Shown here in pieces: positions 8,497-17,685 of a DNA stretch of 46,060 nt. The first letter of the stretch is position 1. Every line of letters starts with the position of its first letter. Source of the DNA: Verrucomicrobiota bacterium (GTDB taxonomy: Bacteria; Verrucomicrobiota; Verrucomicrobiae; Limisphaerales; UBA11358); the NCBI GenBank assembly GCA_014860005.1, contig JACZKP010000213.1, forward strand, positions 1 through 46,060. The letters run 5' to 3'. Made by a program: the position numbers and the translations under genes. Under the pieces are notes generated by a model. It was given only the letters and a program-made list of their open reading frames with translations, made no database searches and had not been told where the DNA came from.

Positions 8497-9570
8497 ATGA
8501 AAAACACCTTCAAACGGCGAACGTTTCTGCAAACCGCCGCAACGGCCAGTGTCGGCGCCATGTTCGCCGGCAGATTTGCCGAGCTCCAACTCAGCGCAGC
8601 TTCTGGCGACAGCCGCCCGGTCGTCATCGCCAGCGCCAATGGCTTGGAGGCTGCGGCCACGGCGATGGCACTGATCAAGCAGGGCAAGGATGCGCTCGAT
8701 GCCGTCATTGCCGGGGTCAGTCTGGTGGAGGCGGATCCGGAGGACAACAGCGTGGGTTACGGTGGATTGCCCAATGAGGAAGGCGTGGTGGAACTTGATG
8801 CTTCCGTCATGCACGGTCCGACGGGCCGCGGCGGTTCGGTGGCGGCGTTGCGCAACATCATGCATCCCTCGCAAGTCGCCCGGGTGGTCATGGAGCGGAC
8901 CGATCACGTTTTGCTCGTGGGCGAAGGGGCGTTGCGGTTCGCTCGGGCGCATGGGTTCAAAGAGGAAAACCTGTTGACTGAGGAAGCGCGTCTGGCGTGG
9001 TTGAAATGGAAGGAAAACCTCAGTCCCAACGACGACTGGCTGCCGCCCCACGACATCAACACCAAGGGCATTGGCAAATTACTGGAAGCCTCGCGGCGGC
9101 ACTACGGCACCATCAATTGCAGTGCCGTGGACCTTCAGGGCAACGTTTCCGGTTGCACCACCACGAGCGGCCTGGCTTTCAAGATTCCGGGACGGGTGGG
9201 CGATTCGCCAATTCTCGGCGCGGGCCTTTATGTGGACAACGACGTGGGCGCCGCCGGTTCGACAGGGCGCGGGGAAGCGAACCTGCTCGCGTGCAGCAGT
9301 GTCAATATCGTGGAATTCATGCGCCAGGGAAAATCTCCCGAGGCGGCCTGCCTGCTCGCCTGCGAACGCATCGCGCGTCAGACCAAAATGAAACGCCTCC
9401 TCGATGACGATGGCCGGCCGAATTTTGACGTGAAATTTTACGCCATCAACAAACGCGGTGAATTCGGCGGCGCTTCGATCTGGAGCGGCGCGAGATTCGC
9501 GGTGAACACCGGCGAACCGGCGAGCCGGCTTGTGGACGCCGCCTCTCTATTCAAACGCGCGGCGCGTTGA
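8497..9570 (+). CDS. Exported N4-(beta-N-acetylglucosaminyl)-L-asparaginase
   Basis: An Ntn-hydrolase of the glycosylasparaginase family, 357 residues, which cleaves the GlcNAc-Asn bond of N-glycosylated asparagine. The N-terminus FKRRTFLQTAATASVGAMFA is a twin-arginine (Tat) signal, so the enzyme is exported folded. The family motif DNSVGYGGLPNEEG is at 83-96. The autoprocessing site is RHYGTINCSA with the nucleophile Thr205. The substrate-side stretches SGCTTTSGLAFKIPGR and VGDSPILGAGLYVDN follow. The residue before Thr is Gly rather than the Asp of the well-studied flavobacterial enzyme, as in many bacterial homologues. The ATG at 8497 is preferred over a TTG at 8482 because it places the Tat motif correctly. 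The ribosome-binding site is weak. Confidence 0.92.
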   Translation: MKNTFKRRTFLQTAATASVGAMFAGRFAELQLSAASGDSRPVVIASANGLEAAATAMALIKQGKDALDAVIAGVSLVEADPEDNSVGYGGLPNEEGVVELDASVMHGPTGRGGSVAALRNIMHPSQVARVVMERTDHVLLVGEGALRFARAHGFKEENLLTEEARLAWLKWKENLSPNDDWLPPHDINTKGIGKLLEASRRHYGTINCSAVDLQGNVSGCTTTSGLAFKIPGRVGDSPILGAGLYVDNDVGAAGSTGRGEANLLACSSVNIVEFMRQGKSPEAACLLACERIARQTKMKRLLDDDGRPNFDVKFYAINKRGEFGGASIWSGARFAVNTGEPASRLVDAASLFKRAAR

Positions 9571-9870
9571 GTGATGTGCTGTGGGCACACAAGCTCTCGG
9601 CCACGACTGCCCGCGCTCCAAGCCGATGCGTTGAAGCCTGATTGCGGGAAGTTCGCCGCTGCAATACGCCTTCACGCCGTCGGTGCCATTGCGAATTAGT
9701 TTAGTGTTCCGTAGTCGGCGTACGGCCGCGACAACGCACGCGTTCAGCCGGATCGAGAAACCCGGAATCATCATCGAAACCAGCCAGGCCAAATCCGGCC
9801 GCTACATTCTGGTGTGAACGGGCGAAGCTCCGCCGGGAAAACAAAGTTCTTTCCGTCAGCCCATTTCTCC
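9571..9870 (+). other. Intergenic region with a possible 3' gene remnant
   Basis: From 9635 to 9817 the plus strand has one open frame ending IEKPGIIIETSQAKSGRYILV and a TGA. It has no start codon in a sensible place and an in-frame stop just upstream. It could be the tail of a deleted gene or chance. Nothing else is recognisable before addB. Confidence 0.25.
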
Positions 9871-12800
9871 ATGAAAGCTTTCCGCGTGCAAGCGCGCTTT
9901 CTTCTCGGCCCGGCGGGTAGCGGAAAAACCTTCCGCTGCCTGGGCGAGATTCGTGCTGAACTCGCCCGTTCGCCCGAAGGTCCGTCGTTGCTGCTGCTCG
10001 CCCCCAAACAGGCCACGTTCCAGCTTGAGCGGCAGTTGCTGGCCGACGGCACACTCACCGGCTACACGCGCCTGCAGATTCTCAGCTTCGAACGGCTCGC
10101 GGGCTTCCTGCTCGCGGAACTAAGTCCCGTCACGTTCGACTGGCTGGACGACGAAGGCCGCGTGATGGTGCTGCGCGCGTTGCTGGCGCAGGAACGCGGC
10201 GCGCTGCGGGTGTTCCACGCCACCGCGCGCCTGCCAGGCTTTGCCACGCGCCTCAGCCTGTTGTTGCGCGAACTGCAGCGGCATCAGATTTCTCCCGGCC
10301 GTCTGATGGCACTGGCTAGCAGGATCACCGGTCAGGTGCAACTGCGCGACAAGCTCCACGATTTCGCGCATCTCCTGCGCGGCTACCTTGACTGGCTGCA
10401 AACCCACGGATTGCAGGACACCAACTGCGTACTGGACGCCGCCACAGCGCTGCTGCGCTCGCAGCCGCAGTCAACCCTGCCCTCCCCGCGACTCAAGCTC
10501 CGCGGACTATGGCTGGACGGTTTCGCAGAGATGACCGCGCAGGAACTGGATTTGCTGGCCGCGCTTGTGCCGCTCTGCGATCGCTCCACGCTGGCATTCT
10601 GCCTCGAAACCGAATTGCAGAACGAGCCGTCGTGGCTTTCCTGCTGGTCGGTGATCGGGCAGACGTTCCTGCGCTGCCGCCAACGAATTGCAGGTTTGCC
10701 GGGCATTCAGGTTGAGATCGAAACGCTCGCTCGCGATTCAGGCAAAAGCCGTTTCGCCCACAGTCCAGAACTGGCGCACCTTGAAAAATCTTGGGCCAGT
10801 CCTCCGACGTTCACTGGGGCTTCGGAGCAAGAAATCACGCATCACGCATCACGCATCACGGCTTCTTCCCCCTCCATCTTCTGCGCCGCCTGCGCCGACC
10901 CGGAAGCCGAAGCCACGCTCGCCGCGCGCGAGATTCGACGGTTCGTGCGCGAAGGCGGACGCTTTCGTGAGGCGGCGGTGCTGGTCCGTTCGCTGGATGG
11001 CTACGCCGACACGGTGCGCCGCGTTTTTGCACGTTACGAAATCCCCTGCTTTCTCGACCGTCGCGAGCCGGTCGCCCATCATCCGCTGGCCGAACTGACG
11101 CGTTACGCCTTGCGCACGGTGGCGTTCAACTGGCGGCAGCCTGACTGGTTTGGCGCACTCAAGACCGGCCTGGTGCCCGCGCGCGACGACGAAATTGACT
11201 GGCTGGAAAACCTCGCGCTGGAATTCGGCTGGGAAGGCCAGACGTGGCATCAACCGCTCGCGGTTCCGGATCGAACCTCAGACACCGGGCACGCCGAGTA
11301 TCTGCGGCAAAAACTTATTCCACCGTTCGCCGCCCTTGCGCAACACACCGCCGCGCCCCTCAACGGCCAACAACTTTCCGCCGCGCTGCAAGAATTGTGG
11401 GCTGCGCTCGGAGTGGAGCCCACGTTGGAATCCTGGAGCGCTGCCCAGCCAGGTCACGCGACTGGCGGCCATCAACCTTCGGCGATTCATGCCACTGTCT
11501 GGGATCAAATGCAGGTCTGGCGGGAAAACCTTGAACGCGCGTTTCCGGTCGAGGCGTTGTCCGTGCGCGAATGGCTGCCCATCCTGGAGGCGGGCCTCGC
11601 CAGCCTCACGGTCGGCGTGCTCCCGCCGGCGCTGGACCAGGTGCTGGTCGGTGCGATTGATCGCTCGCGCAATCCCGATTTGAAACTCGTGCTTGTGCTC
11701 GGACTCAACGAAGGCGTCTTCCCTTCACCGCCCGCCGAGGACCCGCTGCTCAACGAAATGGAACGTATCGCGCTGGCCTCGGAAGGCGTGCCGCTGGGAC
11801 CGGGGACAAAGCATCGCATCGGCCATGAATGGTTTTACGGTTACATCGCTTGCACGCGCTCCAGCCAGCGGCTCGTGCTGACGTGCGCACAATTTGACGC
11901 ACGCGGCAATCCGCTCAATCGCTCGCCGTTTTTTGATCGTCTCGAACGCATCTTTCCCGGGCTCACACTGACGCCTTGGCAACCGCCCGCAGGCTTTGCT
12001 GACATCGAACACACCAGCGAAATCTTCACCCCCGCGATTCAACTCCAGAATCAAGCAGAGCAAGTACAGCCATGTCCGCGCGAACCCAGTGAGCCGGCCT
12101 CCACATTACTCGCCCTGCCCGGACTTGCGGACGTGCTGGGCCGGGCGCGCGACCTGGCCGGCGTCAACGCAAACCAACAGCTTTCGCCCGAAGCCGCCGC
12201 CGCGCTGTATGGTCGCGAACTCGCCTGCTCGATCAGTGGACTGGAGAATTTCGCCGCGTGCCCGTTCAAGTTTTTCGTCAGCCACGGATTGCGCGCGGAA
12301 GAACGCAAACGCTTTGAACTCGACGCCCGCGAGCGCGGCTCGTTCCAGCATGAAGTGCTCACGGTGTTTCACAACGAGCTGACGGCGGAAAAGCGCAAGT
12401 GGCGCGAGGTGTCACCCGATGAAGCGCGCGAACGAGTCCGCCGGATTGGCCGGGCGCTCCTGACGGATTACCGCCATGGACTATTTGGCGCGGACGCAGG
12501 CCGGCGCTTTGAGGGCGAAGTTTTGCTCGCGTCGCTGGAAACGCTCATCGCAGTTTTGGTCGGTTGGGCGCGGGATTATCAATTGGATCCTGAACTGGTG
12601 GAAACGGGCTTCGGCCTACACGGCGGGCCGTGGCCGGCGTGGCGAATTGCGGTGGATGAACAGCGGTCGCTGCTGTTGCGCGGGCGGATTGATCGCGTGG
12701 ACCTCTGGCGCGATCCCAGCACCGGCGCGGCGCTCGCCGTGGTGATGGACTACAAATCCAGCAGCCGCACGCCGGATCGTGTGAAGCTGCATCACGGCCT

Positions 12801-13356
12801 GCAACTTCAACTGCCCGCCTATCTCGCCGTCATCGAAAGCCTCCCGGAAGTCCGCGAAACGCTGGGCGCGGGTTCGCTGGCGCCCGCCGGGGTGTTTTAC
12901 GTCAACCTGCGCGGCGATTTTTCCTCCGCCCGCTCGCGCGCCGAGGCGTTCGCCGATCCGGCGCGGGCTGTGCGGTTGGGTTTTCAACATGCGGGCCGTT
13001 ACGACGAAACCTTCCTGGACAAACTCGATCCGCAGAGCATTGGGGAACAATTCAAAATCAGTTCACGCAGCCACGACCGCATGAACCAGCCGGCATTTCG
13101 CGAGTTGTTGAATCGCACGGTGGAAAACCTGCGACGCTTCGGCCAGGAGATATTTTCCGGCAAATTGTCGCCCGAACCATTTCGCAAAGGCACGGAGATG
13201 GCGTGCGCCTGGTGCGAGTACGCCGCGATCTGCCGGTTTGATCCGTGGACGCAACCCTTCCGGGCGCTGCCGGCACCGCCCAAACCGCCCGATACCGCCA
13301 GCGAAATCAAGGAACCGAAACCGAAGCGCGGCCGGAAATCCTCACCCAAGTCATGA
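9871..13356 (+). CDS. addB: ATP-dependent helicase/nuclease subunit B (AddB)
   Basis: An AddB/RexB-type subunit of 1161 residues, partner of AddA in double-strand break end processing for recombination. A Walker A motif (GPAGSGKT, 13-20) opens the protein. The C-terminal nuclease domain has the PD-(D/E)xK pattern GRIDRVDLW...VVMDYKSS near residues 935-965. The cysteines that hold the AddB 4Fe-4S cluster are present: Cys797 (ACPFKFF) and Cys1112, Cys1115 and Cys1121 (CAWCEYAAIC). The ATG at 9871 puts the Walker motif at the expected distance; a GTG at 9814 is also in frame. The stop overlaps the addA start. Residues 322-330 are encoded by a heptamer repeat insertion (10834-10861) in a low-conservation linker. 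Confidence 0.93.
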   Translation: MKAFRVQARFLLGPAGSGKTFRCLGEIRAELARSPEGPSLLLLAPKQATFQLERQLLADGTLTGYTRLQILSFERLAGFLLAELSPVTFDWLDDEGRVMVLRALLAQERGALRVFHATARLPGFATRLSLLLRELQRHQISPGRLMALASRITGQVQLRDKLHDFAHLLRGYLDWLQTHGLQDTNCVLDAATALLRSQPQSTLPSPRLKLRGLWLDGFAEMTAQELDLLAALVPLCDRSTLAFCLETELQNEPSWLSCWSVIGQTFLRCRQRIAGLPGIQVEIETLARDSGKSRFAHSPELAHLEKSWASPPTFTGASEQEITHHASRITASSPSIFCAACADPEAEATLAAREIRRFVREGGRFREAAVLVRSLDGYADTVRRVFARYEIPCFLDRREPVAHHPLAELTRYALRTVAFNWRQPDWFGALKTGLVPARDDEIDWLENLALEFGWEGQTWHQPLAVPDRTSDTGHAEYLRQKLIPPFAALAQHTAAPLNGQQLSAALQELWAALGVEPTLESWSAAQPGHATGGHQPSAIHATVWDQMQVWRENLERAFPVEALSVREWLPILEAGLASLTVGVLPPALDQVLVGAIDRSRNPDLKLVLVLGLNEGVFPSPPAEDPLLNEMERIALASEGVPLGPGTKHRIGHEWFYGYIACTRSSQRLVLTCAQFDARGNPLNRSPFFDRLERIFPGLTLTPWQPPAGFADIEHTSEIFTPAIQLQNQAEQVQPCPREPSEPASTLLALPGLADVLGRARDLAGVNANQQLSPEAAAALYGRELACSISGLENFAACPFKFFVSHGLRAEERKRFELDARERGSFQHEVLTVFHNELTAEKRKWREVSPDEARERVRRIGRALLTDYRHGLFGADAGRRFEGEVLLASLETLIAVLVGWARDYQLDPELVETGFGLHGGPWPAWRIAVDEQRSLLLRGRIDRVDLWRDPSTGAALAVVMDYKSSSRTPDRVKLHHGLQLQLPAYLAVIESLPEVRETLGAGSLAPAGVFYVNLRGDFSSARSRAEAFADPARAVRLGFQHAGRYDETFLDKLDPQSIGEQFKISSRSHDRMNQPAFRELLNRTVENLRRFGQEIFSGKLSPEPFRKGTEMACAWCEYAAICRFDPWTQPFRALPAPPKPPDTASEIKEPKPKRGRKSSPKS
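10834..10861 (+). repeat. 28-nt heptamer array inside addB
   Basis: Three copies of ATCACGC followed by ATCACGG. Read in codon phase 1 it encodes ITHHASRIT. The identical 28-mer occurs at 15424-15451 in addA in another phase. Confidence 0.95.
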
Positions 13357-16300
13357 GCGCTCCGACATCGCAACAACGTGACGCCATTGAGGCACGGGGC
13401 AATGTGCTCGTCGCCGCCGGCGCCGGCACGGGCAAGACGAGCACCATCACCGCGCGCTGTCTCGACCTGATCGTCAACGAGCAGTGTTCGCTGCACGAAA
13501 TCCTGATGGTCACGTTCACCGAGGCGGCGGCGGCGGAGATGCGCGATCGCCTGCGCCGGGCGTTGCGCGAGCAAGCCGACAACGCGCCGGACCCAGACAC
13601 CACCGCGCGACTGGCCGAGGAACTGGCCCTGCTGGACACCGCGCCCATCTCGACGTTGCATGGCTTCTGCCTCGAACTGGTGCGGCGTAATTTCCATGCG
13701 CTCGAACTGGACCCGCAATTCACAGTGCTCGACGAGACTCAAACGAAGCCGCTCATTCACGCGGTGCTCGACGAATTGTTTGAGCGGCATTACGCCGGTA
13801 CGACGAATCATTCAGCCAGTGTGCGCGAGTTGATCCGGCATTACGGCAACGGCCGCGACGATGCCATTCGCAGCCTTGTGGTCGAGATTCACCGGCATAC
13901 CCAGGCGCTGGCTTCTCCGCAGAAATGGTTTGATCAGCAAGTGGCCGCGTTCAATCAGGCCGAACCAACCGCGTGGCGCGAAAGCTTTGTCACCGGCACT
14001 ACGGAATGGGCGCGGCTGTGGCGGGAAACCATCGAGCCGTTTGCCCAAGGCAGCGTGAACGTGAAGCTGTGTGCAACGGCGCTCGACGAACTGCTGGCCA
14101 ATCCGGATTTTGCCGCCGCGGCGAAGACGGTGTCCGCCATCGTCGCCGCCCACGAGATGAAATGGGACCGGCTCAAGAAAGATTTTCGCGATCCCATTAA
14201 ATCGTTCTTCACCGAAGCCGCGTTTCTGCGCGAGTTGACCGACGACGATGGCGCGCCGCTGACGCAGGACTGGTCGTGGGTGCGCGGGCCGATGCTCACG
14301 CTGTTGACGCTGGCGCTGGAATTCAGCGAGGACTTCGCGAAGGCCAAGCGCGAACTTGGCGGAATTGATTTTGCCGACCAGGAACAGTTCGCGTTGCGGC
14401 TTCTGCTGGACGACGCGGGCCGGCCCACCCCCATCGCGCTGGCCTGCCGCGAGCGTTTCCGCTTCGTGTTCGTGGACGAATGTCAGGACATCAACGCGGC
14501 GCAGGATGCGATTCTGCACGCCGCGAGCCGCGAGGGAGTGGCGGCAAACCGTTTCCTTGTCGGGGATGTCAAGCAGAGCATCTACCGTTTCCGGTTGGCC
14601 GACCCGCGAATTTTTCAGGCTTACGAGGCGCGTTGGAAGAATGCCGGAAGCGACGGCGCGTGCCTGCCGCTCTCGGAGAATTTCCGCAGCCGCGAGGCGT
14701 TGCTGCAATTCATCAATCCTTTGTTTCGCGCACTGATGCGGCCCGTCATCGGCGGGCTGCATTACGATGCCGACGCGGAATTGCGGTTTGGGTACCCGAT
14801 GGGCCGTGCTGCACTTTCACTGTCCGCAAGGACTCCAACTGCGGACGATGAACCAACGGCGTGGCCACCGCCGCATGAGGTTTCGCCGCGCGTGGAGTTG
14901 CACGTGATCACGAAGGCGGAAGATTCCGAAGCAAATAGCGACACGCCGGAAAGTGAAGCGACCGGCGGCGAGTTGCCCGAACTGCAAACCACCGAGCGCG
15001 AGGCACGATTGGTGGCGTTGCGGCTCAAGACGCTCAAAGAATCGGGGCATCGCGTGTGGCGGCGCGAGACCGGGCGCTTCGAGCCGGTGGAGTATCGCGA
15101 CATGGTGGTGTTGCTGCGCGGTGTCGCGGGTCGCGCGGAGGTTTTCGCCAAGGAGTTTCACCACGCCGGTGTGCCGCTGCACGCGGCGCGCGCGGGCTTT
15201 CTCGACGCGTTGGAGGTAACCGATCTGCTCAATCTGCTGCGGTTGCTGGACAACCCGTTGCAGGACGTGCCGTTGCTGGCCGTGTTGCGTTCACCGTTGG
15301 TCGGGTTGACGCCGGATGAACTGGTGCAGATACGGCTCGCGTATCGCAAAGGTCTTTTGTGGACGGCGCTCAAACGCTGGCTGGATGGCTGCCGGGAAGA
15401 ATCGGCCGCGGATCGCCCCAAAGATCACGCATCACGCATCACGCATCACGGACCAGGCGATCAGAAACTGGCCCGCAAGCTCCGCACGTTTGTCGAACAA
15501 TTCAGCCAGTGGCGCGAACGCGTTCGTCATTCTTCCTTGTCCCATTGTCTCGAAAGCGCGCTGGCAGACACGCACTACGAAGCGCTGTTGCTGGCGGGCG
15601 AACGCGGCGCGGCGCGGCGGGCAAACGTGCGCCGGCTCGTGGACCTCGCGCGCCGCTTCGATCCGTATCAGCGCGAGGGCTTGTTCCGCTTCCTGCAATT
15701 CATCGCGGAACAGGAGGCGGCCGAGGTGCGGCATGAGCCTGCGGCGTTGAACCATGAAAACGCCGTGCGGCTGATGACCATTCACGCGAGCAAGGGTCTG
15801 GAGTTTCCCGTCGTGGTGCTGGCGGGGCTGGGCAGCCGGTTCAACACGCGCGACCTGAGCGGCGACATTTTGTTGAACGGCGACCTGGGCTTGTGCCCGA
15901 AAGTTCTGCCGCCGGAATCACGGCGGCGTTATCCCAGCATCGCGCACTGGCTGGCGGCGCAGCGCGAGCGGCGCGAGCTGCTCGGGGAAGAGATGCGGCT
16001 GCTGTATGTGGCCTCCACCCGCGCCCGCGACACCCTCATCCTCACCGGCTCGGCGACGCGCCGGGACGAGCTCACGCGCTGGCAGGAACCCGCGCCCATC
16101 ACTGATCATTCGCTGGTGAAAACCACCGGCTATCTGGACTGGCTGCGGTTGTGGTTTGCGCAATGGGCGAAACCGGAGGAATGGTCGGGCGAGCGCGAGG
16201 GCGCGAACGATTTGTTGCGGTGGAAATTTCACGACGCCAACGACGCCAGCTTTGCGCTGCCTGACCCGGCAACCGTCGCCAAGGATTCCCGGATCAAACC

Positions 16301-17048
16301 GCCAACCACCAACGAACTTACCGTGCTGAATCAAATCCTCGCGGCGCGTTACCCGCACGAGTCCGCCACCCGCGAGCGGGCCAAAACGTCGGTGAGCGCG
16401 CTGCGCCGCCGGGCGATGGCGGTGGATGAGGAGGCGGCAACTGCGTTCTCGTATCAACATTTCGCAGCGCGAAGCCCAAACCGTGTCGCGTCGTCCGCCA
16501 CACTCAGCGCGGCGGAAAGCGGCACGGCGCATCACACGTTCATGGAGTTGATGTCACTGGACCGCGCGGAGAGCGAACTGGATTTGCGGAACGAAGCGCA
16601 GCGCCTGCACGAAGCCGGCGCCTTCACCGCGGAGGACATCGCGGCGCTGGATTTCGGTGCGCTGGCGGAGTTCTGGCAGTCCGATCTGGGACGCCGGGTG
16701 CGCGAACGGCGCGGGCAGGTGCAGCGTGAGTTGCCCTTCACGGCGCGATTCCATGCGAGGGAGTTGCGGGCACTGAACCTGGTTGCCGCGGGTTCGGAAT
16801 TGCCGGACGCCGAATTCGTGGTCGTGCAGGGCTTCGCGGATCTGGTGGTATTGCCGCCCGGGGAAATCTGGCTGCTGGATTTCAAGACGGACCGAGCCAA
16901 AGCCGCCGACTTGCCCGCGAAGGTCCAACATTACGAGCCGCAGTTGAAATCGTACGCGCTGGCTTTGTCGAGGATTTATCGCCGGCCCGTGACCGAGGGC
17001 TGGCTTTGCTTTCTGGACGCACGGGAATCCATCCGCGTTTCAGTTTGA
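13353..17048 (+). CDS. addA: ATP-dependent helicase/nuclease subunit A (AddA)
   Basis: A UvrD/Rep-superfamily 1A helicase fused to a RecB-type nuclease, 1231 residues. It is the motor subunit that unwinds broken DNA ends with AddB. Helicase motifs are intact: Walker A AAGAGTGKTS (21-30), motif II VFVDECQD (about 372-379), motif III VGDVKQSIYRFR, LPLSENFRS, MTIHASKGLEFP and LLYVASTRARDTLIL. The C-terminal nuclease carries GFADLVVL...LLDFKTDR (about 1155-1180). The start is fixed by the ATGA overlap with the addB stop (13353-13356), indicating translational coupling. A 28-nt heptamer array encodes residues 691-700. No recD-like or addC gene is nearby. Confidence 0.94.
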   Translation: MSAPTSQQRDAIEARGNVLVAAGAGTGKTSTITARCLDLIVNEQCSLHEILMVTFTEAAAAEMRDRLRRALREQADNAPDPDTTARLAEELALLDTAPISTLHGFCLELVRRNFHALELDPQFTVLDETQTKPLIHAVLDELFERHYAGTTNHSASVRELIRHYGNGRDDAIRSLVVEIHRHTQALASPQKWFDQQVAAFNQAEPTAWRESFVTGTTEWARLWRETIEPFAQGSVNVKLCATALDELLANPDFAAAAKTVSAIVAAHEMKWDRLKKDFRDPIKSFFTEAAFLRELTDDDGAPLTQDWSWVRGPMLTLLTLALEFSEDFAKAKRELGGIDFADQEQFALRLLLDDAGRPTPIALACRERFRFVFVDECQDINAAQDAILHAASREGVAANRFLVGDVKQSIYRFRLADPRIFQAYEARWKNAGSDGACLPLSENFRSREALLQFINPLFRALMRPVIGGLHYDADAELRFGYPMGRAALSLSARTPTADDEPTAWPPPHEVSPRVELHVITKAEDSEANSDTPESEATGGELPELQTTEREARLVALRLKTLKESGHRVWRRETGRFEPVEYRDMVVLLRGVAGRAEVFAKEFHHAGVPLHAARAGFLDALEVTDLLNLLRLLDNPLQDVPLLAVLRSPLVGLTPDELVQIRLAYRKGLLWTALKRWLDGCREESAADRPKDHASRITHHGPGDQKLARKLRTFVEQFSQWRERVRHSSLSHCLESALADTHYEALLLAGERGAARRANVRRLVDLARRFDPYQREGLFRFLQFIAEQEAAEVRHEPAALNHENAVRLMTIHASKGLEFPVVVLAGLGSRFNTRDLSGDILLNGDLGLCPKVLPPESRRRYPSIAHWLAAQRERRELLGEEMRLLYVASTRARDTLILTGSATRRDELTRWQEPAPITDHSLVKTTGYLDWLRLWFAQWAKPEEWSGEREGANDLLRWKFHDANDASFALPDPATVAKDSRIKPPTTNELTVLNQILAARYPHESATRERAKTSVSALRRRAMAVDEEAATAFSYQHFAARSPNRVASSATLSAAESGTAHHTFMELMSLDRAESELDLRNEAQRLHEAGAFTAEDIAALDFGALAEFWQSDLGRRVRERRGQVQRELPFTARFHARELRALNLVAAGSELPDAEFVVVQGFADLVVLPPGEIWLLDFKTDRAKAADLPAKVQHYEPQLKSYALALSRIYRRPVTEGWLCFLDARESIRVSV
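15424..15451 (+). repeat. 28-nt heptamer array inside addA
   Basis: Identical in sequence to 10834-10861 (three ATCACGC plus ATCACGG) but beginning at the second codon position. It therefore encodes DHASRITHHG rather than ITHHASRIT. Confidence 0.95.
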
Positions 17049-17685
17049 TGCCGCCGCGCGCAGTCCCTACCTTTTTGCACTCGAAGTTTGCGCCATGCGA
17101 CCGATCCTCAGAGCGGAAGGGACGAAGGCCAAGCCGATATTCTACAATGGCCGGGACTTCTTTCTGAGCGATCCGGACAGAGTGCAGTGCAGAAAACAAA
17201 CCGCTTAGACAAAGCTCTTCGCGTATCGCGTCTCTGCGGCTTATTTGCCACGTTCGCGCTCTTCGTCAAGGCGGCAAAAAAAGTCGCATAACTTGATTGA
17301 CACCCGCTCGCATCAGCAGAGAATCGGCGGCAATGAACCCGGCGCAAGAGCAATTCTCGCTGAATTGCGCAGCGTCAAAAAAGCAATTTTCTATCAACCC
17401 GAACTCCGAAGTAGCGTCCGGCATCCGTGCCGGACGTAGAGGGCGGGCATCCCTGCCGCCCGGACAATACGCCCGGATTGTCTGCGACGCACGGAATGTT
17501 CAAGCGGCGTGGCAATGCGTGAGGTTTTTTCCGCCGGGCTGGAAGCCCCGGCTCTACGGCAGGCACGGATGCCCGCCGCTACCGAGTGGGTTTCCGAATC
17601 CTATTTCGGAGTTCGGGATCAGTTCAGATTTACCAAATCCCCCTTTTTGCCCCGCAACCCACTTTCCCTCCGGATGACTTTCTTT
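17049..17685. other. Intergenic region with several palindromes
   Basis: About 640 nt after addA without a convincing gene; short plus-strand frames here have no domain or ribosome-binding site. The second half (17415-17580) is a cluster of palindromic elements. The promoter of the beta-helix gene must lie here but could not be pinned down. Confidence 0.6.
17415..17436. repeat. Palindrome with CGTCCGGCA arms
   Basis: Arms CGTCCGGCA and TGCCGGACG flank a TCCG loop, a perfect 9-bp stem. A second palindrome (GGGCGG...CCGCCC arms, 17441-17461) follows 4 nt later, and a third, GCCGGGCTGGAAGCCCCGGC, lies at 17533-17552. Confidence 0.8.
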
